Positions 1 to 8,683 of a DNA stretch of 64,000 nt are shown piece after piece. The notes under the pieces were generated by a model. The model searched no databases. It was given only the letters and a program-made list of their open reading frames with translations, and had not been told where the DNA came from. A program made the translations under genes and the position numbers. This DNA comes from JAGPUQ01 sp036961295 (GTDB lineage: Bacteria; Pseudomonadota; Gammaproteobacteria; Pseudomonadales; Porticoccaceae). The DNA is taken from positions 1,853,469-1,917,468 of the forward strand of contig JBALVX010000001.1 of NCBI GenBank assembly GCA_036961295.1, in the 5' to 3' direction. Position 1 is the stretch's first letter. Every line of letters begins with the position of its first letter.

Positions 1-1235
1 CCCGCCGGAATAATGGTGAACGACAGTACAAACGCCACGCACAGGCCAATGGTCATCATCCAGCCAAAGTCGATCACCGGGCGAATATCGCTCACCACCA
101 ATGACACAAAAGCGACAGCCGTCGTCAGCACGGTATAAATACAGGGTCGCGCCATCGACATCACTGTCTCTCGCACTAAGGCAGGCTGGGAGAGTTCATC
201 GCTAGTGCGCTGCAGCTCCCGGTAACGCACCACCAGATGAATGGTGAGCGCCAACGTTGTAATTAGTAACAAGGCAACAAAGTTCGAGGAGATCACCGTT
301 AGACGCCAATCGATCCAACTCAACCAACCCAGCATTATTAATACCGTCAGCACACACACGGTCAGCGGCATAAACACCCAGCGCAACTGGCGAAAAATAA
401 TCGCCAATGTCGCAATAATAAACAGCAAAATGCCGATCCCAAAAACCTTCAAATCGCTTTTAATAAAATCAATCATATCGGCGGTGATCATGCTAGGGCC
501 ACCCAGAAAAATTTCCGCTCGATCCCGATAGCTGTCCATCAATTCACGCACCGCCTTAACCCGAGCTTTTTCCACCCCCGAACGAGCCGTGCGGTAATCG
601 AGAAACTCTTTACTGACCTGCGTTAATTCCTGCTCCTGCTCCTGCGTAAAACCTTCGGTTTTACGCAGGTAACGCAGCGCGTCGCGATGCCGTACCAGAT
701 CAATGTATTTTTTATCTAGCTCGATATTGGCAAGAATCGCGGTAGTTTGACCGTCCGGGCTTAAAATCAATTTGCGATAAATTGGACTTTCCAAAAACTC
801 CTGCTTCGCCATATCCCGATCTACACCGGGGGTCAGCAAAGTGCGCGGCTCATCTTTTAACTGACTCACTGTGACTTTCGGGCTATACAACAAAGGCACG
901 TTAACCATGGACAGCACGCCAGTCACACCTTGGATGGTGAGCAGGTCTTTACCCATCTCATCGATAGTAGCGATGGCTTGATCAGAAAATAAATCCACCC
1001 CTTTGGGTGTAAACGTAATCACCAAAAAATCGCCGCTGCCATAGCGTTGATTGATTTCCCGAAAATAATCCAGGTCGTCATCGTGCTCCAGCGTCAGCGA
1101 ATCGGCCGAGGCATCCAGCTTAAAGTTCGGTAAACCTGCGGCTGCAACCAGCGCAACCAGCACGATGGCCAGGAGAATCAGCAATGGTCTATCCAGAATC
1201 AAACGCTGGTATAAACGCATAAAACGCTCTGTCAT
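1..1235 (-). CDS. MMPL/RND-superfamily exporter, N-terminal part (runs off window)
   Basis: The minus-strand reading frame opens at ATG 1235 and stays open to base 1, so about 411 residues are visible and the C-terminal half is missing. It begins with one membrane helix (about residues 14-34), followed by a long periplasmic loop and then a block of closely spaced hydrophobic helices (from about residue 265). This is the half-unit layout of the RND superfamily MMPL/'predicted exporter' proteins, which move lipids or other hydrophobic substrates using proton motive force. The substrate cannot be read from the sequence. The gene lies 73 bp downstream of the DUF4197 gene on the same strand and is probably cotranscribed with it. 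A 12-bp tandem duplication occupies that spacer. Confidence 0.8.
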   Translation of the reverse strand, partial: MTERFMRLYQRLILDRPLLILLAIVLVALVAAAGLPNFKLDASADSLTLEHDDDLDYFREINQRYGSGDFLVITFTPKGVDLFSDQAIATIDEMGKDLLTIQGVTGVLSMVNVPLLYSPKVTVSQLKDEPRTLLTPGVDRDMAKQEFLESPIYRKLILSPDGQTTAILANIELDKKYIDLVRHRDALRYLRKTEGFTQEQEQELTQVSKEFLDYRTARSGVEKARVKAVRELMDSYRDRAEIFLGGPSMITADMIDFIKSDLKVFGIGILLFIIATLAIIFRQLRWVFMPLTVCVLTVLIMLGWLSWIDWRLTVISSNFVALLLITTLALTIHLVVRYRELQRTSDELSQPALVRETVMSMARPCIYTVLTTAVAFVSLVVSDIRPVIDFGWMMTIGLCVAFVLSFTIIPA

Positions 1236-1248
1236 GGTGAATCCTTAT

Positions 1249-1272
1249 TTATTACAGTTATTATTACAGTTG
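1249..1272. repeat. 12-bp tandem duplication in spacer
   Basis: Two adjacent copies of a unit close to TTATTACAGTTA, 11 of 12 bases identical, lie just upstream of the exporter start. This is one of many locus-specific microduplications in this window. Confidence 0.7.
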
Positions 1273-1308
1273 TTTTTAAATCTATTTATTGATTGATAAG
1301 GCCGTGTC

Positions 1309-2145
1309 TCAAGACCCACCAAATACCCGCTGCAACAAAGCCGTGGTTTGCCGTATCGGATCGCTGCGAATCGCGGCTTCCTCTTTACCTAGATACAAAA
1401 ACACGCCATCGAGCGCGCGCTCCAATACGTGATTCGTTAAATCTGCTTTTACATCTGGCACAAACGGCAGCGCCTGATATTCACCCATGACGCGATCATA
1501 GGCCTGTACAGCACCCACCTCAGCCAAACTACTGTCGACGATGGGCAGCATTGCGCTTTTTAACTCTGGCGTCATGCGGCTTTTAAAATACTGCGTGGCA
1601 GAATCTTCCGGGCCTTGATAAATCGCCATCGCATCATCAAAGGTCATGCTGTTAATAGATTTTAGAAATAAGTCTTTGGCGAGCGGCGTCGCCGCTTCTG
1701 CCGCCCGATTCAATTTAAGTTCCAGATCGTCCACCGGGGCCGACATTCCCACCGTGCTCAAAACACTTTTCACGGTTTGGAATTGTTTGGGTAGAGGAAT
1801 ATGAATCAAGGGATCATCGTTAAAGCCATTACTTTTCCCTAACTGATCGGTCACGTTTTCCGCGCCGATTTGCAGGGCCTGTTTAAAGGCCGCAGACACA
1901 TCGGCACTGCCTAAAGCAGCAGCCGTAATGTCACCTTTGTCGCTGCCGGCCGTCAGCGCATCAATAATGCTCGCGCCAGTTTCCCACCAACTTTTCGCAA
2001 CGCTAGCGGGAGCTACCGCCAACAGCGCAAGTAATACCGCCACCTTCACCCCGGTGTTAACTCCCGTAGTCACTCCAGTAGTGATTCGGGTGTTGAACAT
2101 GGCAACAGACCTTAGCCCTGTTTTCGATTTACGAATATTCATCAC
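1309..2145 (-). CDS. DUF4197 domain-containing protein, probably exported
   Basis: This 278-residue protein matches the DUF4197 family, whose biochemical function is unknown. An N-terminal hydrophobic stretch (about residues 34-50, ending in an ASVA-K site) looks like a signal peptide, so the mature protein is probably periplasmic. The start at 2145 leaves a rather long leader; ATG 2100 (MFNTR) is a good alternative. The leader contains a four-residue TTGV-type repeat made of 12-bp units. The gene diverges from the large membrane protein at 2402 and precedes the exporter at 1235. Confidence 0.8.
   Translation of the reverse strand: MMNIRKSKTGLRSVAMFNTRITTGVTTGVNTGVKVAVLLALLAVAPASVAKSWWETGASIIDALTAGSDKGDITAAALGSADVSAAFKQALQIGAENVTDQLGKSNGFNDDPLIHIPLPKQFQTVKSVLSTVGMSAPVDDLELKLNRAAEAATPLAKDLFLKSINSMTFDDAMAIYQGPEDSATQYFKSRMTPELKSAMLPIVDSSLAEVGAVQAYDRVMGEYQALPFVPDVKADLTNHVLERALDGVFLYLGKEEAAIRSDPIRQTTALLQRVFGGS
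2047..2094 (-). repeat. 12-bp tandem repeat x4 inside DUF4197 leader
   Basis: Four degenerate 12-bp units encode a TTGV-like tetrapeptide repeat in the leader of the DUF4197 protein. The unit length is a multiple of three, so the reading frame is kept. Confidence 0.65.
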
Positions 2146-2342
2146 AATCTGACCTTTTCAAGAAAGTGGCCCAGCCACGCTGACCGGGTAGCCACGCATT
2201 TTACCCATACTGAGGCCTTACGCCACCCCATCGGGAACTCCCGTCAAAACCTGGCCACTAAGCTCCCGATAAAAACCCAACACGAAATACTTGATACATT
2301 AGTCTTTATTAAAACCGGGCTGATGAATTGCAAGCACCAAAA

Positions 2343-2382
2343 CTAAACTGTATATAAGACAGCTAAACCGTATATAAAAAGA
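2343..2382. repeat. 20-bp tandem duplication upstream of the 1398-residue protein
   Basis: Two adjacent 20-bp units share CTAAAC(T/C)GTATATAA. They lie 20-60 bp upstream of ATG 2402, in the divergent spacer, and are AT-rich enough to contain promoter elements. No clear -35/-10 pair was assigned. Confidence 0.65.
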
Positions 2383-2401
2383 TATCACACGGAGTGTCGC
2401 C

Positions 2402-5400
2402 ATGATCAGCCCTACGATCCGCCCCCTGCTCTTCGGCCTGCCTTTTTCAAAATTAGTTATTTATTGCTTCTTTATCAGCAGTTTAATAAGCACTAGCCTT
2501 AACACCCACGGCGCAGAAAACACCAGGAGCCTCGGCGACGCAAATATCGACATTCCCCTTACCCTGCAACCCTGGCAAGACTGGGTACTCAGGGATCAGC
2601 CGGAATATAACTGTACCCGCATTGCTCAAACCGTAAAGAATAAGCGTTGCGTGTGGCCGGGCGTACTGGAAATAGCCACCACCGACAGCGGTGCGCGCTT
2701 CCAACAGAGCTGGCAAGTATTGGCCAAGCAGCAATGGATTCATCTGCCCGGCAGCCGGGAGCACTGGCCCCACGATGTCACCTTAAACGGAAAAACCGCT
2801 ACCGTTGTCGATCATAAGGGTAGGCCCGCTATTCAGTTGGCACCGGGTAACTACGACATCAGCGGGCAACTCAGCTGGCCGCGGACACCGCAATATCTCA
2901 CTATCGACGCCAATACCGGGCTTATTACACTGACCCGCAACGGCGCAAAAATCGCTGCTGAAACCGATGCGCAAAGCCGTGTGTGGCTGCGCGCGGAGAA
3001 AGCTAGCAGCGGCCCCACCCAGTCCAACACCCTTAAAATAGAAGTGTTTCGCCTGCTCAGCGACGACATTCCTCTGCGCCTGCAAACCGAGGTACGTATT
3101 ACTGTCGCCGGAGAACCGAGAGAAATTGTCGTGGGTCAACTGTTGCCCGCGAACGCCGAAGCCCTGAGTTTTAACACGCCCCTACCAGCACGCATCGAGG
3201 CCGATGGCCGATTGCGCATTCAGGCGCGACCCGGCGAGTGGAGGGTCAACCTCACGGCGCGCTATCTGGAACCCGCAACGGCTTTCACCATGACCCAACT
3301 CGATTCCCAGCTAGACGACCAGTGGCCCGACCAGGAAATCTGGAGCTTTCGCGCCAACCCGAATCTGCGCGGGGTTAAGGTCAGCGGCCCAGCGGCCATC
3401 GACCCATCTCAAATCGACCTGCCCAAAGGTTTTGGCAATTTACCCACCTATTTAATGAGCCCAGACACCGAACTAACACTGGCTGAAGACTATCGGGGCG
3501 ACGCCACCCCCGCCGCCAACCAACTCACCTTGCAGCGCTCCCTGTGGCTCGACTTCGATGGCAGCGGCGCTACCGCTCGCGACCAAATCAGCGGCGCACT
3601 CACTCACGACTGGCGCTTGCGCTCGTCGCCAGAACTCGCCCTCGGTCGTGTCAGTGCACAGGGTCAGCCTCAAGTAGTCACGCGGATGCCGGGCGAAAGC
3701 GGGCACGGCATTGAGGTACGTCAGGCCAATGTCTCGGTGGAGGCCTTGAGTCGTATCGAGCCTTTGTCAGCCCTCGCCGCCACCGGCTGGCAACACAATT
3801 TCGACAGCGTTAGCTTACGGCTCAATCTGCCACCCGGCTGGCAGCTTTGGCACGCCAGTGGGCCAGATCGCATCGCCTCCTCGTGGCTGTCGCGCTGGGA
3901 TTTATGGGATTTATTTTTGTGCCTGCTGATTGTCGGCGCGGCATTGCGCATTCTCGACTGGCGCTGGGCACTGGTGTCTGCCGCTACCCTGGCACTGACC
4001 TACCACGAACCCGGCGCACCACTAGCGGGCTGGGTGCTACTAGTCGCGGCAATTCCATTATTGCGCGTCATACCCCAAGGCAAACTGCGGCGCTGGCTGC
4101 GGGGTATTGCGCTGGCCGTACTACTTATTTTAGTCATCGTTGCGCTGGCCTTTGCGGTACAGCAAATTCGGCGCGGGCTTTATCCGCAACTGGAACAGGA
4201 AAGGGCTATTAATAGTAATAACTACGCTTCACGTTACGACGGCATTAGCTCCCTCGACGAATCGTTCTCCGTAGGAAGCGAGATGGTTGAAGATACGATG
4301 TCCCCCAGGCTGAGCAAGTTAGACAGCAAAGCCCGGCGCGTACCCGAACCGCGAAAACGCTACCGCCCCACCGACAATGTCCAAACCGGGCCGGGTGAAC
4401 CCACCTGGAACTGGCGACAAGTTAATCTCTCGTGGAGCGGGCCGGTGCGCGCCGACGCCGCGCTGAAATTGTATTTATCACCACCCTGGCTCACCCGTAG
4501 TTTGAAGTTTATTCAGGTGGCATTAGTTGGTTTGTTAATTTATGGATTGGCCCGGCCCCTACTGAGTGCGGGTGGAGGTTCTGGCGGTTCTGGCAGCACT
4601 TCTGGCGGTTCTTCTAGTAGCTCTAGCAGTCGTTCCGGTAGCGGCATCAGCACTGCCAGCGGCTTATTGTCGGCAGTCTTATTGGCACTAGTGATGGGCT
4701 CGGCAACCTTGTCTGCAACACTGTCACCACCCGCTGCTGCCGCGGATTTCCCGCCACAAAAACTATTGGAGGAACTCAAAGCCGAGCTCCTTAAACCGCC
4801 GACCTGTACGCCCCAATGCGCCAGCTTGCTTCAGGGGCAATTAGACGTAGAGGGCAACACTTTCACCTTGCGCCTGCGTGTCGCCACCGACACCGCCGTT
4901 GCGATACCCCTACCCCTCGGTAATAACTGGCGCGCCGCCGCACTGCTCATCGATGGCAAATCCGCAGCGCTGGCCCGCGGTGCAAATCAGCTGTGGGCGC
5001 AAGTAGAATCCGGCCCCCACGATCTGCTGCTGCGCGGTGATATCGTTGGCGACAGTATTAATTTCACCTTCGCACTGCCCTTACATCAAGTCGCCGTATC
5101 TGCACCGGGCTGGCAAATACAGGGCATATCCGATGGCCAATTGCGCGGTAAAACCCTGCAATTGAGGAAGCAGGAGCAAACTCAGGCCAAAGACACGCTA
5201 TTACCCGATCCCATTAAACCCTTTGTGCGGGTCGAGCGCGTGCTGTCGCAAGACATCGACTGGCAACTGACCACCATCGTCACCCGCATCGCGCCACAGG
5301 CGGGCACCATCAATCTTAAAATCCCCTTACTGGCCGGTGAAGCCATGGTCAGCGACCACAAAGTCAGCGGCGATCGAGAAGTCCTGGTCACCCTGCCTGG

Positions 5401-6598
5401 CGGCCAGCATTCATTTCAGTGGCGCTCAGTACTGGAGCCCACTGCCGAACTGCAACTCAGCGCGCCCGACACCAGTCAGTGGATCGAACTCTGGCGTGTG
5501 CAAGCCTCACCGCGCTGGCATATTTCCGGCGAGGGCCTACCCGCCGTTAAAAGTCCCGGCTCGCCCAATCCTCTATGGCAACCCTGGCCCGGTGAAACCC
5601 TCACCCTTAGCTCCGTGCAACCCGAACCCGTGCCTGGCCCAACCACCACGGTAGAAAGCGCCGTGGTGGAACATTCCCCCGGTGCACGCAGTGCCGCTCT
5701 CAGCCTGTCGTTAAAAATTCGCGCGAGCTTAGGCGGCGACTATCGACTGGAATTACCGGTGCCCGGAGAATTACAACGCATCGAAATTGACGGCAACGAA
5801 CAAACCCGGCCCAAAGAGGGCAACGAAGTTGTGCTGCCTCTGCGGCCCGGTTTGCAGACCATTAAAATTGAATGGGAACTGGCTCAGGGTATCGATCAGG
5901 TTGTCGAAACCCCCGCCTTTATCTTGCCTACCCCCGCCAATAATATTGATATCAAATTACACTTGCCCGGCGACCGCTGGCCGCTATTCTTAGCAGGCCC
6001 GAACATCGGCCCAGCCATGCTGTACTGGGGCGTTTTGGTGGTCATTATCGGCGTGGCCATTGGCCTCGGTATGGCGGTTAAGCGCTTCGGCTTATCGATT
6101 CCCGTGCGCACCTGGCAGTGGCTGTTACTCACCATTGGTATTAGTACCGTTAGCACCGCGGTTAGCGTCCCGGTGGTGCTATGGTTTTTTGCTATGGAGT
6201 GGCGGCGACGCAAGCCAATGCCCGCTACGCTGCCATTATTTAATCTCACTCAACTGGCGTTAATTTTACTTTCTATCATTGCCCTCGCCTGCCTGTTTAC
6301 CACCATTCCGCAAAGCCTATTATCCGCACCTGAAATGCAAGTGACTGGAAACGGGTCGAGTAATTTTTACTACCAGTGGTATCAGGATCACAGCGCAAAC
6401 GCCCTACCCCAGGGCATGGTGTTCAGCGTACCGCTGTGGGTGTATCGCATCACCATGCTGCTATGGTCACTGTGGATAGTGTTCGCGCTGCTCAACTGGA
6501 TTAAGTGGGGCTGGCAATGCCTGACTACCGGCAAGTTTTGGGATAATGGGCCGACCAAAGCATCGAAAGTAGACGCCAGGGCGGAAGGGAATGATTAA
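2402..6598 (+). CDS. large multi-domain membrane protein of unknown function (1398 aa)
   Basis: I do not recognise this protein by name. It starts with a signal sequence or signal anchor (residues about 12-36), then a beta-rich periplasmic-type region carrying a cysteine pair (C71, C83) next to a VWPG motif. A cluster of membrane helices follows (about residues 501-595), then a charged loop, another helix near residue 700, and a Gly/Ser-rich low-complexity linker (about residues 722-750). A second hydrophobic segment leads into a second beta-rich region with another cysteine pair (CTPQC), and about four C-terminal helices begin near residue 1203. The two beta-rich halves look like diverged copies. 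The ATG has a GGAG ribosome site about 8 bp upstream. It diverges from the DUF4197-exporter pair. The 3' end overlaps the convergent pirin gene by 74 bp. Confidence 0.75.
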   Translation: MISPTIRPLLFGLPFSKLVIYCFFISSLISTSLNTHGAENTRSLGDANIDIPLTLQPWQDWVLRDQPEYNCTRIAQTVKNKRCVWPGVLEIATTDSGARFQQSWQVLAKQQWIHLPGSREHWPHDVTLNGKTATVVDHKGRPAIQLAPGNYDISGQLSWPRTPQYLTIDANTGLITLTRNGAKIAAETDAQSRVWLRAEKASSGPTQSNTLKIEVFRLLSDDIPLRLQTEVRITVAGEPREIVVGQLLPANAEALSFNTPLPARIEADGRLRIQARPGEWRVNLTARYLEPATAFTMTQLDSQLDDQWPDQEIWSFRANPNLRGVKVSGPAAIDPSQIDLPKGFGNLPTYLMSPDTELTLAEDYRGDATPAANQLTLQRSLWLDFDGSGATARDQISGALTHDWRLRSSPELALGRVSAQGQPQVVTRMPGESGHGIEVRQANVSVEALSRIEPLSALAATGWQHNFDSVSLRLNLPPGWQLWHASGPDRIASSWLSRWDLWDLFLCLLIVGAALRILDWRWALVSAATLALTYHEPGAPLAGWVLLVAAIPLLRVIPQGKLRRWLRGIALAVLLILVIVALAFAVQQIRRGLYPQLEQERAINSNNYASRYDGISSLDESFSVGSEMVEDTMSPRLSKLDSKARRVPEPRKRYRPTDNVQTGPGEPTWNWRQVNLSWSGPVRADAALKLYLSPPWLTRSLKFIQVALVGLLIYGLARPLLSAGGGSGGSGSTSGGSSSSSSSRSGSGISTASGLLSAVLLALVMGSATLSATLSPPAAAADFPPQKLLEELKAELLKPPTCTPQCASLLQGQLDVEGNTFTLRLRVATDTAVAIPLPLGNNWRAAALLIDGKSAALARGANQLWAQVESGPHDLLLRGDIVGDSINFTFALPLHQVAVSAPGWQIQGISDGQLRGKTLQLRKQEQTQAKDTLLPDPIKPFVRVERVLSQDIDWQLTTIVTRIAPQAGTINLKIPLLAGEAMVSDHKVSGDREVLVTLPGGQHSFQWRSVLEPTAELQLSAPDTSQWIELWRVQASPRWHISGEGLPAVKSPGSPNPLWQPWPGETLTLSSVQPEPVPGPTTTVESAVVEHSPGARSAALSLSLKIRASLGGDYRLELPVPGELQRIEIDGNEQTRPKEGNEVVLPLRPGLQTIKIEWELAQGIDQVVETPAFILPTPANNIDIKLHLPGDRWPLFLAGPNIGPAMLYWGVLVVIIGVAIGLGMAVKRFGLSIPVRTWQWLLLTIGISTVSTAVSVPVVLWFFAMEWRRRKPMPATLPLFNLTQLALILLSIIALACLFTTIPQSLLSAPEMQVTGNGSSNFYYQWYQDHSANALPQGMVFSVPLWVYRITMLLWSLWIVFALLNWIKWGWQCLTTGKFWDNGPTKASKVDARAEGND

Positions 6599-7532
6599 TG
6601 CGGGTTTTTGAGCACATACACGTCTGCGGCATATTACGTGCCTTTAAAGGTAAGGATCCCATCTCGCCGTTGCGATAATCCGACATAGCCTGCTGGATTT
6701 CCACTGAGGTATTCATAACGAAAGGGCCGCCGCCCGCAATAGGTTCGTCAATCGCTTCGCCGCAAAGTAACAATGCGGTAAGGTGTTGCGCGCTATCGAT
6801 ACTAATACCGCTGCCGTCGCGCTCAAACAGCGCCACTTCCGCAGCTTCAACCAACTCGGAACCTATCCGCAGTGTGCCCTGGAGCACCACCAGCACGGTG
6901 GTCCAGCCTTCGGGCACAGCGAGATTTATCGCCTGCTCACTATTGAGGCGAAGATCCAAAACGCACATGGGTGTAAAGGTTTTAGCTGGCCCGCTGGCCC
7001 CTTCAAATTCACCAGCGATTACCCGCGCACTGCCCTGATTATCGGCCAGGCTGACAGAAGGAATCTGGCTACCGAGAATATTTTGATAACGCGGGCTCGT
7101 CATTTTATCTTTGGCCGGTAAATTCACCCAAAGCTGTACCAACTCAAAGATACCGCCCTGCCGGGCGAAATTGCGGCCGTGGAATTCTTCGTGAACCACA
7201 CCCGATGCCGCAGTCATCCACTGCACATCGCCGGGACCAATGCTACCACCACCCCCGGACGAATCCTGGTGCTCCACTTCACCTTGATAAACAATGGTCA
7301 CGGTTTCAAAACCGCGATGGGGATGCTCGCCAACACCGCGCCGCTCATTAGTCGGCGGGAAATCCATAGGGCCAGCATAATCGAGAAGCAGAAAAGGACT
7401 CAGCGCCGCACCAAGATCGGGATAGGAAAACAAAGTTCGTACGGGAAAGCCATCACCGACCCAATGGCCATCGGCATTACGTCTGACAGCGCTTAATTTT
7501 TTAATTGTGTTTATATCATTGTCCGATTGCAT
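6525..7532 (-). CDS. pirin family protein with C-terminal extension
   Basis: This protein carries the pirin signature HPHRGFETVT in an N-terminal cupin fold, with conserved metal-binding histidines and a second cupin half. Pirins are iron-binding bicupins, some with quercetinase activity; the role here is not known. ATG 7532 (MQSDND) is preferred over an upstream start at 7565 because the family usually begins shortly before the HPHRGF region. Pirins normally end soon after a motif like the NGEMGSL seen here, but this frame runs about 40 residues further into low-quality sequence that overlaps the 3' end of the 1398-residue gene. The tail may reflect loss of the original stop codon. It lies just downstream of fdsD on the same strand. 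Confidence 0.85.
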   Translation of the reverse strand: MQSDNDINTIKKLSAVRRNADGHWVGDGFPVRTLFSYPDLGAALSPFLLLDYAGPMDFPPTNERRGVGEHPHRGFETVTIVYQGEVEHQDSSGGGGSIGPGDVQWMTAASGVVHEEFHGRNFARQGGIFELVQLWVNLPAKDKMTSPRYQNILGSQIPSVSLADNQGSARVIAGEFEGASGPAKTFTPMCVLDLRLNSEQAINLAVPEGWTTVLVVLQGTLRIGSELVEAAEVALFERDGSGISIDSAQHLTALLLCGEAIDEPIAGGGPFVMNTSVEIQQAMSDYRNGEMGSLPLKARNMPQTCMCSKTRINHSLPPWRLLSMLWSAHYPKTCR

Positions 7533-7577
7533 AAATAACTCAGTTGGCCAGGAGATAGATTCCAATCGATACGGCTT

Positions 7578-7778
7578 TCACAACAACTCTATGGCCCGCA
7601 GCGACTCCGCATTAAGCCCCGACCCACCTTGACTTGCATACTCTTTAATTTGGGTTTTCATCGACGGCGACCAAAACTTATCAATATGATTCGCGGTATT
7701 TTTCGCTTTGGCTTCAGGACTAGAAGCCGGAATATTTATGGCAATTTGATTGGCCATTTTCACCAAATTATCTGACAC
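7578..7778 (-). CDS. fdsD: formate dehydrogenase delta subunit
   Basis: This 66-residue protein matches the FdsD family: an LVKMANQIA helix followed by a HIDKFW(S/D)P motif and a short C-terminal helix. FdsD is a small subunit encoded at the end of soluble NAD-dependent formate dehydrogenase operons and is needed for activity of the molybdenum enzyme in some species. The start is GTG 7778, with a GGGAG element upstream. It lies 24 bp downstream of fdhD and is the last gene of the fdsGBA-fdhD-fdsD operon. Confidence 0.85.
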   Translation of the reverse strand: MSDNLVKMANQIAINIPASSPEAKAKNTANHIDKFWSPSMKTQIKEYASQGGSGLNAESLRAIELL

Positions 7779-7802
7779 GAAGTTATTTTCTCCCTAACTT
7801 TA

Positions 7803-8663
7803 TTAATCGACTATACGAAACGGATGACTGTAAACCATATGCCGACCGGGCCGAGCAAAACCCACCAGGGTAATATTGGCGGCTTCGGCCAGCTCGATGG
7901 CCAGACTGGTAGGCGCAGACACCGCGACTAAAATACCGATATTCATCGCCGCCGCTTTAACCACCATTTCATAACTGGCTCGACTGGAAATTAACGCAAA
8001 GCCTTTATTAAAAACGTTTTCCTTACCTGCACTACTGAGCTGGCCAATTAATTTATCCAGTGCGTTGTGACGACCCACATCCTCGCGTAGACATTCGATA
8101 TTACCAGCGGCATCACACCAGGCTGCGCCGTGTACCGCTCCGGTCTGGGCTTGCAGGGGTTGATGATCGGCAAGTTGGCCAACGGCGTTTTCTATCGCGT
8201 TATGAGTGATGGGATGCTCACCGGTAACGGGTACTGGTTTACGAATCGCCTGTTGTAACGACTCGGCCCCGCACAAACCACAGCCGGTGCGACCCGTGAG
8301 ATTACGGCGTACGGTTTTTAGCGCCGCAAATTGTTCGGTACTAATATCTATCCTAACTTCGATGCCGTCTATGCCGGCGTCAGCTTGCCGCACCGTTTCC
8401 ATGCTATAAATTTGCTGGAGGTTTTGTACGATGCCTTCGGTCAAACTAAAACCTAAAGCAAAGTCGGTAAGATGATCCGGCGTCGCCATCATCACCACAT
8501 GGGAAATACCGTTGTAGACCAGCGCGACGGGGACTTCGCAAACAATGTCATCCTGCACCTGGGTACAGCTTGGCGTATTGGCTGCGCCGCGACGCCAGTC
8601 GCTAGCCGGACGCTGTACACTGAGTGCCGATTGAAAATCGGAATCTTCATTCACAGTGCGCAC
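7803..8663 (-). CDS. fdhD: formate dehydrogenase accessory sulfurtransferase FdhD
   Basis: FdhD transfers sulfur from the cysteine desulfurase to the bis-MGD molybdenum cofactor before it is inserted into formate dehydrogenase. The family motif RTGCGLCG places the two sulfur-carrying cysteines at C128 and C131. The length, 286 residues, is typical. Translation probably starts at GTG 8663, 20 bp after the fdsA stop. Its position between fdsA and fdsD is the usual operon order and supports a dedicated role in maturing FdsA. Confidence 0.93.
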   Translation of the reverse strand: MRTVNEDSDFQSALSVQRPASDWRRGAANTPSCTQVQDDIVCEVPVALVYNGISHVVMMATPDHLTDFALGFSLTEGIVQNLQQIYSMETVRQADAGIDGIEVRIDISTEQFAALKTVRRNLTGRTGCGLCGAESLQQAIRKPVPVTGEHPITHNAIENAVGQLADHQPLQAQTGAVHGAAWCDAAGNIECLREDVGRHNALDKLIGQLSSAGKENVFNKGFALISSRASYEMVVKAAAMNIGILVAVSAPTSLAIELAEAANITLVGFARPGRHMVYSHPFRIVD

Positions 8664-8683
8664 TCAACCTGGTGTGATCCGTA

